The notes below the pieces were generated by a model. The model was not told the origin of the DNA. It searched no databases and worked only from the letters and a program-made list of their open reading frames with translations. The position numbers were made by a program, and so were the translations under genes. 33,908 bases of DNA from Bacteroidales bacterium (GTDB lineage: Bacteria > Bacteroidota > Bacteroidia > Bacteroidales > DTGW01): the NCBI GenBank assembly GCA_026416115.1, contig JAOAFU010000164.1, positions 1 to 33,908 of the forward strand, read 5' to 3'. This document shows positions 15,555 to 23,843 of this stretch, piece by piece (positions within the stretch are counted from its first letter, which is position 1; each line of letters starts with the position of its first letter).

Positions 15555-18230
15555 ATGAGCGAGCAGACACCCCACGATGAAATACGCAACGAGCAAATTA
15601 ATGACCCATTAGAAGAATCGTCGGAAAACACCTTGTCGAGCCACCCAACCGACATATACAACAGTACAACCGTTTTGGGTGGCATGTATAAGGAATGGTT
15701 TCTCGATTATGCTTCGTACGTCATCCTTGAACGTGCTGTACCCCATATCAATGATGGGCTGAAGCCAGTTCAGCGACGCATTTTACACGCCATGAAACGA
15801 CTCGATGATGGTCGATACAATAAAGTGGCTAATATTATAGGCTACACAATGCAATATCATCCCCATGGCGATGCCTCAATTGGCGAAGCACTGGTTCAAT
15901 TAGGACAAAAGGACCTGCTCATCGACTGTCAAGGAAACTGGGGCAACATCCTCACCGGCGATAGTGCAGCTGCACCACGTTATATCGAAGCCCGGCTATC
16001 GAAATTTGCCCAAGAAGTAGTTTTTAATCCAAAAACTACCGAATGGAAACTCTCCTACGACGGACGAAATAAAGAACCAGTTACATTACCCGTTAAATTC
16101 CCCCTTCTTCTTGCACAAGGCGTTGAGGGAATTGCGGTAGGGTTAGCATCTAAAATCTTACCCCACAACTTTAATGAGCTTATCGACTGCTCAATTGCCT
16201 GCCTTAAAGGTGAACCTTTTGAACTTTATCCCGATTTTCCAACAGGTGGAATGGCCGATGTCTCAAAATATAACGACGGTATGCGGGGGGGAATAGTAAA
16301 AGTGAGAGCAAAAATTCAGAAAATTGACAAAAAAACCCTTGCCATTACCGAAATCCCTTTTGGAAAAACAACCACCTCACTAATAGAAAGCATTTTAAAA
16401 GCAAACGAAAAAGGGAAAATTAAAATCCGCAAAATCGACGACAATACTGCCGAAAACGTCGAAATACTTATTCATCTTCAACCTGGCGTTTCACCCGATG
16501 TAACAATTGATGCCCTTTACGCATTTACCGATTGCGAGGTGTCTATCTCGCCCAATTGCTGTGTGATTGAAAATGATAAACCTAGATTTCTTGGTGTTTC
16601 GGAAGTGCTGCGTATCAACACCCAAAATACTCTCAACCTACTCAAACAGGAACTATCTATTCGACTGCACGAATTAGAAGAAGATTGGCACTTTTCGTCG
16701 CTCGAAAAAATATTTTTCGAAGAAAAAATATACCGCGAGCTCGAAAAAGATACTCGCGACTGGGAAACTATGCTCGATGCTATCCATAAAGCATTCGACC
16801 CTTATAAAAATCGCCTTCGTCGCGAAATTACCATAGAGGATATTACAGCCCTTACCGAAAAACCAGTACGAAAAATTTCAAAGTTCGATATCAAGAAAGC
16901 CGACGAGCATATTAAAAATATCGAGAAACAGATAAAAGAAACCAAACACAACCTTCACCACATTACCGAATATACTATCCAATGGTTTCAAATGTTGAAA
17001 GAAAAATACGGAAAAGGTAAAGAGCGTAAGACTGAGTTAAGAAACTTTGAAACCATTCAAGCTGTATATGTAGCAGCCAATAACGAAAGATTATATGTAA
17101 ATCGAGCTGAAGGTTTTATTGGGACTAGTTTACGAAAAGATGAATTTGTCTGCGAATGCTCCGACATCGACGATATCCTCGTTATCCGTCAGGATGGTAC
17201 TTACCTGATTACAAAAGTAGCTGAGAAAGTATACGTAGGTAAAAACATATTGTATGCTGGGGTTTTTAGAAAAAACGATACCAGAACCATTTTCAATGTG
17301 GTTTATCTCGATGGTGCTTCGGGCATCAACTATGTAAAACGCTGTGCAATAACAGGTCTTCAGCGCGACAAAGAATATCAGCTCACCCAAGGGACACCTT
17401 ACTCAAAAATACTTTATCTTTCGGCTAATCCAAATGGCGAGGCCGAAACCATTAAAGTTAAGCTAAAGCCACGCCCACGATTGAAATCACTCGAGTTCCT
17501 CTTCGATTTTGCCGATATTACCATCAAAGGACGTAACGCAGTGGGTAACATCCTAACAAAACATGCTATCCACAAAATCGATATGATAGCTAAAGGTGAA
17601 TCAACGCTCGGAGGAACTAAAATATGGTACGACCCGGAAGTTAATCGCCTAAATATCGAAGGCAAAGGAAAACTACTGGGCGAATTTAATAATGGCGACC
17701 GAGTACTCGTAGTTCGGGAAAACGGTCATTATTACCTCTCGTCGTACGACCTATCTACCCACTTCGACGACGATATCCTGCTTATCGAAAAGTACGACCC
17801 CGAAAAAGTCTTTACTGCCGTATATTTCGACGCCGACCAGAATTACTACTACCTCAAAAGGTTCAACTTCGAACCCTCAGAAAAAGGTTTCAATTTTGTT
17901 GACGAGGAAAATCCTGCTTCAAAACTTATTCTGCTTAGCGGAGAACAATATCCTCAGTTTAAAATAATTTTTGGAGGTAAACACCAAAAGCGTGCTCCCG
18001 AACTTATTGATGCCGAACAATTTATTGCTGTAAAAAGCGCTCGAGCTAAAGGCAAAAGACTCACTACTTTTGAAGTTGAACAGATAATTGAAGTAGAACC
18101 ATTACAAAAAGAACCCTCAACTCCAGAAGAAATTGAACCTGTTTTACCACCATTAAACGAAGAAATTGAGAAAAAAATTTTCGAAGATAAAGATGCTACA
18201 GGACAAATTGTCCAAACAAAATTATTTTAG
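15555..18230 (+). CDS. parC: DNA topoisomerase IV subunit A
   Basis: DNA-cleaving subunit of topoisomerase IV. After a 40-residue acidic N-terminal extension, the 891-residue protein has the winged-helix breakage-reunion core: LKPVQRRILHAMKRL (69-83), YHPHGDASIGEALVQLGQ (101-118), and the catalytic tyrosine Tyr143 in AAAPRYIEARL. The tower and coiled-coil regions follow (to about 500). The C-terminal part has weak beta-pinwheel blades, for example GRNAVGNILTKHAI near 655. At the quinolone-pocket position equivalent to Ser80 of E. coli ParC there is Ala107, followed by Ser108; the acidic residue is kept as Glu111. It is paired with parE. The tail after about residue 840 is acidic and probably disordered. 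Confidence 0.92.
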   Translation: MSEQTPHDEIRNEQINDPLEESSENTLSSHPTDIYNSTTVLGGMYKEWFLDYASYVILERAVPHINDGLKPVQRRILHAMKRLDDGRYNKVANIIGYTMQYHPHGDASIGEALVQLGQKDLLIDCQGNWGNILTGDSAAAPRYIEARLSKFAQEVVFNPKTTEWKLSYDGRNKEPVTLPVKFPLLLAQGVEGIAVGLASKILPHNFNELIDCSIACLKGEPFELYPDFPTGGMADVSKYNDGMRGGIVKVRAKIQKIDKKTLAITEIPFGKTTTSLIESILKANEKGKIKIRKIDDNTAENVEILIHLQPGVSPDVTIDALYAFTDCEVSISPNCCVIENDKPRFLGVSEVLRINTQNTLNLLKQELSIRLHELEEDWHFSSLEKIFFEEKIYRELEKDTRDWETMLDAIHKAFDPYKNRLRREITIEDITALTEKPVRKISKFDIKKADEHIKNIEKQIKETKHNLHHITEYTIQWFQMLKEKYGKGKERKTELRNFETIQAVYVAANNERLYVNRAEGFIGTSLRKDEFVCECSDIDDILVIRQDGTYLITKVAEKVYVGKNILYAGVFRKNDTRTIFNVVYLDGASGINYVKRCAITGLQRDKEYQLTQGTPYSKILYLSANPNGEAETIKVKLKPRPRLKSLEFLFDFADITIKGRNAVGNILTKHAIHKIDMIAKGESTLGGTKIWYDPEVNRLNIEGKGKLLGEFNNGDRVLVVRENGHYYLSSYDLSTHFDDDILLIEKYDPEKVFTAVYFDADQNYYYLKRFNFEPSEKGFNFVDEENPASKLILLSGEQYPQFKIIFGGKHQKRAPELIDAEQFIAVKSARAKGKRLTTFEVEQIIEVEPLQKEPSTPEEIEPVLPPLNEEIEKKIFEDKDATGQIVQTKLF

Positions 18231-18290
18231 TATTTCTTCTTAAAATTATTTGTTCAGTGAAAACAAGCTAAAAAAAGCCTTATATATTTT

Positions 18291-18337
18291 GCACAATCAC
18301 ATAGATTAATTCTTTTATAAGAACTAAATGATTGTGC
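18291..18337 (+). other. Two-tier hairpin after parC
   Basis: GCACAATCA (18291-18299) pairs perfectly with TGATTGTGC (18329-18337). Inside it, TTCTT (18310-18314) pairs with AAGAA (18319-18323) around a TTAT loop. It lies 60 bases past the parC stop in the 262-base gap before the S41 protease gene. An A-rich run follows on the plus strand, so a classic U-tailed terminator is not seen for parC. A terminator, mRNA 3' stabilising stem or small RNA are all possible. The rest of this gap is AT-rich with no gene. Confidence 0.4.
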
Positions 18338-18492
18338 ATATATTAAAAAAATTTGTAACGGATCCTATCTTATCGGCTCTAAAATGAAGCTTCTTTTTAT
18401 ATCAGAAAAAATCAACAGGATAGTTTAAAAATTGTTTTTTTAAAACATTTATATAAGCTTAATAAATTATTTTTACCCCAAATTATTAGCGT

Positions 18493-19797
18493 ATGAAAAA
18501 ACTGATATATTTTATTGCGTTATTATTAGTCATTCTCCCCGCATGCGAACCAGATAGCAACGACAATAATAGTTCAAAAATAGATGTCGAGAAAAGTCGT
18601 ATAAGAGGTGAGATATATGCCTATATGCAAAGTAGTTATTATTGGAACGATAAAATACCACAGCATAAGGATACTACGGCTGATATTGAACCCGAGGAAT
18701 TCTTTTACAGCTTGCTATACACAGCTCTCGACCGCTGGAGTTTTATTACCACCCAAGAAGAATTGCTTAAACTCGATAACGGGCAATACTATGGACATGG
18801 CATAATGTTTACATACGATGAATATGCAAACATCCGCGTAGGTTATGTATATAAGAATACTTGGGCATCTGAAGCCGGCATACGACGAGGTTGGGTTCTT
18901 AAAAAAGTAAATGATCAGGAAGTACATAGCTACGAACAACTTGAAACGCTGGTTGGTGATGGAACAAAAAAAGTTGTGAATAAATTTGAGTTTATCGATA
19001 ACGAAGGAAACACTAAAATTGTCTCAATCGAAAAAGAGGAAATTACTATTAATCCTGTACTTTCAAACAAAATCATCCAATTTGATGGCAAAAAAGTTGG
19101 TTATTTGGCTTTAGAAAGCTTTTTAGGAAGCAACATTGAAGGTAAACTGGACGACATATTCAATGATTACAAAACGAATTCGATCGATGAGTTGATTATC
19201 GACTTACGATACAATACGGGGGGTAGCCTATACACTGCAAATCATTTAGCCAATCTCGTAGTGGGTAATGTAGCAAAAAATCAACTGTTCATACGTCTGG
19301 CCTTTAATCCGATATTAGAAGATTATTATGACGACTCCATTAAAATTTCTTACATCAATGCAAAACCCAATAGTCTTACCAAACCCCTTTCGAGAGTCTT
19401 TTTTATAACATCTGGTCAAACTGCCTCAGCCAGTGAGGCCTTAATTAAAGGCATTCAACCATACCTTACAACAATCCTTATTGGAACGAGAACCTATGGC
19501 AAACCTGTGGGAATGATCCCAGTGGATATTTCCAATTCAAACTATGTTATTGTTCCAGTAATGTTCGAATGGAAGAATGCGCAAGGAGAATCATCGGGAT
19601 ACATGGGCATTGGGGTCAACCAACCTGAATTTGACGATTTAACCCGAGACTTTGGAGATACTACTGAACTTTGCCTGCACCAAGCTATTCGGTTCATCAA
19701 AACAGGTAATTTTGCACCTCTAAAAAAATCGGCTAAAGAATACAATTTTATTAAGCCCGATTGGAAAGGAATTAGAGCCGAAATTGGAGCTTATTAA
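18493..19797 (+). CDS. S41 (C-terminal processing) family protease, lipoprotein
   Basis: A 434-residue periplasm-facing serine protease. It has a lipoprotein signal peptide with lipobox ILPAC, so Cys18 would be the lipidated residue. An acidic Asn/Asp-rich linker follows. A Bacteroidetes-type N-terminal helical segment (YYWNDKIP, about 49-56) precedes a PDZ-like domain (about 100-180: GHGIMFTY, ASEAGIRRGWVLKKVN). The peptidase core has IIDLRYNTGG (about 235-244), catalytic Ser312 in TASASEALI, and Lys337 (TYGKPVG) 25 residues later, the same Ser-Lys spacing as E. coli Prc. These residues suggest an active enzyme. Substrate unknown. The next gene, also a lipoprotein, begins 11 bases after the stop, so they probably form an operon. 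Confidence 0.9.
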   Translation: MKKLIYFIALLLVILPACEPDSNDNNSSKIDVEKSRIRGEIYAYMQSSYYWNDKIPQHKDTTADIEPEEFFYSLLYTALDRWSFITTQEELLKLDNGQYYGHGIMFTYDEYANIRVGYVYKNTWASEAGIRRGWVLKKVNDQEVHSYEQLETLVGDGTKKVVNKFEFIDNEGNTKIVSIEKEEITINPVLSNKIIQFDGKKVGYLALESFLGSNIEGKLDDIFNDYKTNSIDELIIDLRYNTGGSLYTANHLANLVVGNVAKNQLFIRLAFNPILEDYYDDSIKISYINAKPNSLTKPLSRVFFITSGQTASASEALIKGIQPYLTTILIGTRTYGKPVGMIPVDISNSNYVIVPVMFEWKNAQGESSGYMGIGVNQPEFDDLTRDFGDTTELCLHQAIRFIKTGNFAPLKKSAKEYNFIKPDWKGIRAEIGAY

Positions 19798-19808
19798 TTT
19801 TCAACGTG

Positions 19809-20321
19809 ATGAAAAAAGATAGTATAATAGTACATATCCTATACTTAGCTTTATTTGTATTTATAGGTTGCGTAATATACCAATGTACCGATACAACCGA
19901 CTGCAAATACACAGCAAATCGAAGCTTGAAACTAAATTTTACTCAACTTAGTTCAAATAATAAATTGGTTGACACCATTGTAAGTGGTTTAACAGTTACT
20001 ACCTCGAATGGTATTGCATTGTACGATTCTGTATCGGCCAAACAGCTTCAGCTTCCTTTATCCCAGCTTAGCGACACTTCGATATTTTACTTTTATTTCG
20101 ACTCTATTGCAATAGATACAATGTATGTATTTGCAAAACGAACAATAGAAATGATTTCACCCGAATGTGGATTTAATACCCGATTTTTACTCGACTCGGC
20201 AAAGTGTTCTTTAAACAATATTACCCGTATTATGGTGGTCGACAAAAACATTGGTGAAAATGCGCAAACCGACCGTAATCTAAATCTTGTAATTAAAAAG
20301 AGACCAAAGTTAGGTCAATAG
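19809..20321 (+). CDS. DUF6452-like lipoprotein
   Basis: A 170-residue secreted protein with an N-terminal hydrophobic stretch (about 6-26). Cysteines after FIG (about 21) and after IYQ are candidates for lipidation; the FIGC box is acceptable but not ideal. The pattern Cys-x-Asp-x-x-Asp-Cys just after the signal, followed by LKLNFTQL and a second half containing PECGFNTRFLLDSAKC, resembles the Bacteroidetes DUF6452 family of unknown function. Start chosen at ATG 19809; a GTG directly before it (19806) adds one residue only. It probably shares a transcript with the upstream S41 protease. It faces prmC tail to tail with 12 bases between them, containing a short ATATT/AATAT hairpin. Confidence 0.65.
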   Translation: MKKDSIIVHILYLALFVFIGCVIYQCTDTTDCKYTANRSLKLNFTQLSSNNKLVDTIVSGLTVTTSNGIALYDSVSAKQLQLPLSQLSDTSIFYFYFDSIAIDTMYVFAKRTIEMISPECGFNTRFLLDSAKCSLNNITRIMVVDKNIGENAQTDRNLNLVIKKRPKLGQ

Positions 20322-20333
20322 GATATTAAAATA

Positions 20334-21266
20334 TTACAACTGTCTAATCTTCTCGAGCTCAGGATTATCGCCTTTTTTGTATAGCTTAATTTGAGCGCGA
20401 ATCATACGAGGCTTGCCGTTTATATCGTTACGAAGCTGAATATTTCTAAAACCTTTAAGCGAAAGCATTTCCATTATCTCTTTGTGGAATCGGGGATTAA
20501 TTTCGAAGTATAAAAAACCACCCCATTCCAGTTTAATACGAGCAAAATCGGCAATAGCTCGGTAAAATTTCAAAGGGTCGTTATCTTCGACAAATAGTGC
20601 TATATGCGGTTCGTAATCGAGAACATTACGATGCATCAAGGCCTTTTCGCTTTCAGTAACATAGGGTGGATTACTAACGATTATGTCGTAATATTCTTTA
20701 AACAAATGTGCATTTTTTCCCGATAAACCCTCTAAAATATCGTAATTAAAGAAATTGACAATGCTTTCGTTCATGTACGAATTTTCTTCGGCAAGTTCGA
20801 GCGCTTCGTCCGAAATATCAATTCCATCGGTTTGAGAGTGCACCATAAGTTTATCGAGCGCTATAGCAATGCAACCCGATCCTGTACCAATATCTAATAT
20901 CCGATTTTCGTTAAACTTATGGGTTTTAATAATCCAATCTACCAATTCCTCAGTTTCGGGTCGAGGTATTAAAACTGCGGGTGTAATTCGAAGTGTAAGC
21001 CCCATAAAATCAACCGAACCTAAAATATACTGCAAAGGCTCGTAATTTTTAAGACGTTCAGTTGTTGCAACAATTTTATCAAAAACTTCTCTCGAAATCT
21101 CGAGCTGAGGTTTTAAATGAAAATCGACAGCATTAATATGAGCCAGCTTTTCGAAAAGAATACGACGAATACTACGAAATTCAGGCTCAGGATATAGACT
21201 TCCAACCTCGTCCTGAAAGTATTGTAAAGCCTCTCCTAAGGTTATAACATTGGTATCCACGGCCAT
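20334..21266 (-). CDS. prmC: Release factor glutamine methyltransferase
   Basis: Uses S-adenosylmethionine to methylate the GGQ glutamine of peptide release factors RF1 and RF2. The 310-residue protein has an N-terminal helical domain (1-85), then PRPETEELVDWI (101-112), the SAM-binding glycine loop LDIGTGSGCIAIAL (124-137), and the catalytic SNPPYV (198-203) typical of N5-glutamine methyltransferases. The C-terminal part reads FEINPRFHKEIMEML. Length is slightly above the usual 280-290. The start ATG at 21266 overlaps a GGGGG stretch on the minus strand that is not a normal ribosome site. It is divergent from ribD with a 237-base spacer. Confidence 0.94.
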   Translation of the reverse strand: MAVDTNVITLGEALQYFQDEVGSLYPEPEFRSIRRILFEKLAHINAVDFHLKPQLEISREVFDKIVATTERLKNYEPLQYILGSVDFMGLTLRITPAVLIPRPETEELVDWIIKTHKFNENRILDIGTGSGCIAIALDKLMVHSQTDGIDISDEALELAEENSYMNESIVNFFNYDILEGLSGKNAHLFKEYYDIIVSNPPYVTESEKALMHRNVLDYEPHIALFVEDNDPLKFYRAIADFARIKLEWGGFLYFEINPRFHKEIMEMLSLKGFRNIQLRNDINGKPRMIRAQIKLYKKGDNPELEKIRQL

Positions 21267-21417
21267 AAATTTACCCCCACAAGTTAAAGTTTTTTTTGAT
21301 AGCTTGATATAGACAGGATAAAAATCTTAACAGTATCATTGAAGTAATTAATAAAAGTGAATAAAAACAATACCTTTAGCCAATATAAATCTTTTCTACA
21401 TTATAAAAACTCAATCC

Positions 21418-21441
21418 GTTTTCTCAGTTTTAACTGAAAAC
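21418..21441. other. Bulged hairpin in the prmC/ribD spacer
   Basis: GTTTT (21418-21422) pairs with AAAAC (21437-21441), and CAGTT (21425-21429) with AACTG (21432-21436), leaving a 2-base CT bulge on one side and a 2-base centre. It lies about 26 bases upstream of a TAAATTTG (-7-like) octamer at 21467-21474 that could drive ribD. An operator is one option; no U-tail is present on either strand. No FMN riboswitch is visible in the spacer. Confidence 0.3.
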
Positions 21442-21466
21442 CAAAATAAGAATAGATAAACTGCAT

Positions 21467-21474
21467 TAAATTTG
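21467..21474 (+). promoter_or_regulatory. -7-like element upstream of ribD
   Basis: TAAATTTG fits the TAnnTTTG consensus and ends 29 bases before the ribD ATG. No TTG is found at the expected -33 distance, so the evidence is partial. It would drive the ribD-era-tatA transcript. Confidence 0.35.
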
Positions 21475-21503
21475 TCTGATGTTTTAACGAATTAACCAAT
21501 GAT

Positions 21504-22577
21504 ATGGATACAAAAGATGAGCAATATCACTTTCGATGTATCGACTTGGCATACAATGGTTTAGGACACACAGCACCTAATCCATTAGTAGGTGCCGTAA
21601 TTTTTTACAAAGGTAAAATTATTGGGGAGGGTTATCATAGCCGTTTCGGTGGTGCCCATGCCGAGGTAAATGCAATAAATCAAATAAAAAACGAGTCAAT
21701 ACTTAAAAATGCCACCTTATTAGTAAACCTCGAACCTTGCAGCCATTTCGGAAAAACTCCACCCTGCAGTAGCCTGATTATTGAAAAAAAAATTAAAAAA
21801 GTCATCATTGGCGATATTGATCCATTTCCAAAAGTATCGGGTAGAGGGGTAAAAATGCTTCAACAGGCAAATGTTGAAGTAGCGATAGGGCTTCGAAAAG
21901 CTGATAGTAGATTTATCAATCGACGCTTTTTTACTTTTCATGAAAAAAAAAGGCCTTATATCATTCTCAAATGGGCCGAATCCTATGACGGTTATCTTGA
22001 TAAAATTCGCACTTCTAATGAACCTCCTCAATGGATTACAAATACCTATGCCAAAATATTGGTACACAAGTGGCGAACTCAAGAGCAAGCCATTCTTGTA
22101 GGTACAAATACTGTTATGATGGACAATCCTCAACTGACTGCCAGATATTACTACGGAAAAAATCCAATTCGCCTAATACTCGACCGGAATAATAGATTGG
22201 AGAGAAATTTGAATGTTTTCGATCAAAAAGCACCCACCGTAATTTTTTCACAGAAAAACAACAATCAGTTCCTCGATCATGTTCAATATGTTCAAATACC
22301 TTTTGAAGATATGCCCGCTGAAGTGATGGATTATTGTTTTCGTAACAACATCCAGTCGGTTATAATTGAAGGTGGCAGTAAAGTTCTAACAAGTTTTATT
22401 ACTCGAAATCTATGGGATGAAGCACGCGTGTTTAAAGGCGATAAAGTTTTTGAGCATGGAATTGCTGCACCTAAGATAGATTGTAGACCTCAATATACAT
22501 TACGACTAGGTAATGCAATGCTTGCGTATTATTTCAACGATGAATGGTCGTCAATAGCAAACATTGATTACATTTGA
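21504..22577 (+). CDS. ribD: Bifunctional riboflavin biosynthesis deaminase/reductase
   Basis: Carries out the second and third steps of riboflavin synthesis: deamination of the pyrimidine intermediate and NADPH-dependent reduction of its ribosyl chain. The 357-residue protein joins two domains. The N-terminal zinc deaminase (1-145) has APNPLVGAV (24-32), HAEVNAI (52-58, with catalytic Glu54) and the zinc cysteines Cys79 and Cys88 in LEPCSHFGKTPPC. The C-terminal reductase (about 148-357) has LKWAESYDG, QWITNTYAKILVHKWR, AILVGTNTVMMDNPQLTAR and IEGGSKVLTSFI. Both domains are full length. era begins 15 bases downstream. Confidence 0.94.
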   Translation: MDTKDEQYHFRCIDLAYNGLGHTAPNPLVGAVIFYKGKIIGEGYHSRFGGAHAEVNAINQIKNESILKNATLLVNLEPCSHFGKTPPCSSLIIEKKIKKVIIGDIDPFPKVSGRGVKMLQQANVEVAIGLRKADSRFINRRFFTFHEKKRPYIILKWAESYDGYLDKIRTSNEPPQWITNTYAKILVHKWRTQEQAILVGTNTVMMDNPQLTARYYYGKNPIRLILDRNNRLERNLNVFDQKAPTVIFSQKNNNQFLDHVQYVQIPFEDMPAEVMDYCFRNNIQSVIIEGGSKVLTSFITRNLWDEARVFKGDKVFEHGIAAPKIDCRPQYTLRLGNAMLAYYFNDEWSSIANIDYI

Positions 22578-22592
22578 AAAATTTATTGATGT

Positions 22593-23474
22593 ATGACACA
22601 TAAGGCAGGTTTTGTTAATATTCTGGGTCGCCCTAATGTAGGTAAATCCACTTTAATGAATGCGATGCTGGGCGAAAAACTTTCTATTATTACTCCTAAA
22701 GCCCAAACTACCCGGCATCGAATAATAGGAATAGCCAATGGAGAAGATTATCAAATTGTATTTTCGGATACTCCGGGAATCATTAAACCCAAATACAAGC
22801 TTCATCAAAAAATGATGGATTTTGTTAAAGAAGCACTTAACGATGCCGACATTATACTATTTCTTACAGAAGTTGAAGAAAAAGAAGACGAAGTTCCCGA
22901 AATAATAAATGAAATAGAAAATCTACAAGTTCCTCTATTAGTAGGTATCAATAAAGTCGATCTTTCTAATCAAACAAAAGTAGAACAGCTTGTAGAATAC
23001 TGGAAAAATAGAATGCCTACTGCCGAAGTTTATCCTCTTTCCGCACTCTACAACTTTAATATCGATGCCTTAAAAAAACGTATTCTTGAACTTCTTCCCG
23101 AACACCCACCTTATTATCCTAAGGAGAATCTTTCGGATCGAAATATACGCTTTTTTGTATCTGAAATTATTCGTGAAAAAATTTTACTACATTATCAAAA
23201 AGAAATACCCTATGCTGTAGAAGTAATTATTGAATCGTACAAGGAAACCGAGAATCTTGACCGAATTGCTGCTACTATTTACGTCGAACGCGAGACCCAA
23301 AAAGGTATTATTATTGGTAAAGGTGGAGAAGCACTTAAAAAAATTGGAATAGAAGCTCGAAAAGATATTGAAGCTCTTGTTGGCAAACAAGTTTTTCTTG
23401 AACTCTATGTTAAAGTAAAAAAAGACTGGAGGAACAATGAAAAAATCTTAAATCAATGGGGATATAAGATTTAA
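22593..23474 (+). CDS. era: GTPase Era
   Basis: Essential GTPase that binds the 3' end of 16S rRNA and assists 30S subunit maturation. The 293 residues contain G1 GRPNVGKST (12-20), G2 around KAQTTRH (the TT pair), G3 DTPGI (about 59-63), G4 NKVDL (about 120-124) and a G5 SAL. A C-terminal KH domain (about 200-290) includes the GKGGEALKKIGIEARKDIE loop that binds RNA. Length matches the family. tatA starts 3 bases after its stop, a tightly packed pair. Confidence 0.96.
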   Translation: MTHKAGFVNILGRPNVGKSTLMNAMLGEKLSIITPKAQTTRHRIIGIANGEDYQIVFSDTPGIIKPKYKLHQKMMDFVKEALNDADIILFLTEVEEKEDEVPEIINEIENLQVPLLVGINKVDLSNQTKVEQLVEYWKNRMPTAEVYPLSALYNFNIDALKKRILELLPEHPPYYPKENLSDRNIRFFVSEIIREKILLHYQKEIPYAVEVIIESYKETENLDRIAATIYVERETQKGIIIGKGGEALKKIGIEARKDIEALVGKQVFLELYVKVKKDWRNNEKILNQWGYKI

Positions 23475-23477
23475 GCT

Positions 23478-23753
23478 ATGAGTGGTTCGGAAATTTTACT
23501 TATATTATTAGTAATCCTTATTCTCTTCGGTGCCGATAAATTACCCGAGCTTGCAAGGGGCTTGGGCAAAGGACTTAACGAAGTGCGAAAAGCGTCAGAT
23601 GAAATAAAAAATGAACTTCTTAAACATTCCAATGAAATATCTCAAGAAGTTGAATCGCTTAAAAGGGAAGCTACTTCCAATACATTAACCCCCATCGACG
23701 AGATGCGTAAAGAGATAGAAGAAAATAATAAAGAAGCAGAAAATAAAAGTTAG
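23478..23753 (+). CDS. tatA: Twin-arginine translocase subunit TatA/TatE
   Basis: Pore-forming component of the Tat pathway, which exports folded proteins with twin-arginine signals. The 91-residue protein has a short N-terminal membrane helix (about 4-17), the FG hinge, then the amphipathic helix [19 protein letters not shown] typical of TatA/E. A charged, probably disordered tail follows. Glu5 near the start of the membrane helix resembles the polar residue of many TatA proteins. TatC is not in the window. It is co-transcribed with era and faces the giant surface-protein gene tail to tail. Confidence 0.93.
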   Translation: MSGSEILLILLVILILFGADKLPELARGLGKGLNEVRKASDEIKNELLKHSNEISQEVESLKREATSNTLTPIDEMRKEIEENNKEAENKS

Positions 23754-23771
23754 TTCTTTATTAAAACTAAC
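23749..23771 (-). terminator. Probable terminator of the giant repeat-protein gene
   Basis: GTTAGTT (23749-23755) and AACTAAC (23765-23771) form a perfect 7-bp stem with a 9-base loop. Read on the minus strand it is followed by TTTTATTTTC, a U-rich tail, about 75 bases after the stop codon of the giant gene. It overlaps the tatA stop codon, so it could also end the tatA transcript, although without a U-tail in that direction. Confidence 0.5.
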
Positions 23772-23843
23772 CTGCTGCTATTTCTCTCACACATTCATTC
23801 ATCCACCAAAAACCTTTTACTATTTCATCGACATTAAATACAA

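Noticed and set aside
13631-18230. gyrB/gyrA instead of parE/parC
   Set aside because: The two genes are adjacent, the B subunit is short without a GyrB-type insert, and the N-terminal sequence is of the Bacteroidetes ParE type.
21267-21503. Possible FMN riboswitch upstream of ribD
   Set aside because: No RFN-element conserved boxes or multi-stem arrangement are visible; only one bulged hairpin is present.
23772-23843. A short minus-strand frame between the giant gene and tatA that reads ...VDEIVKGFWWMNECVREIAAG
   Set aside because: Only about 26 codons with no standard start near its beginning; such a stop-free run is expected by chance, and it does not extend the repeat protein.
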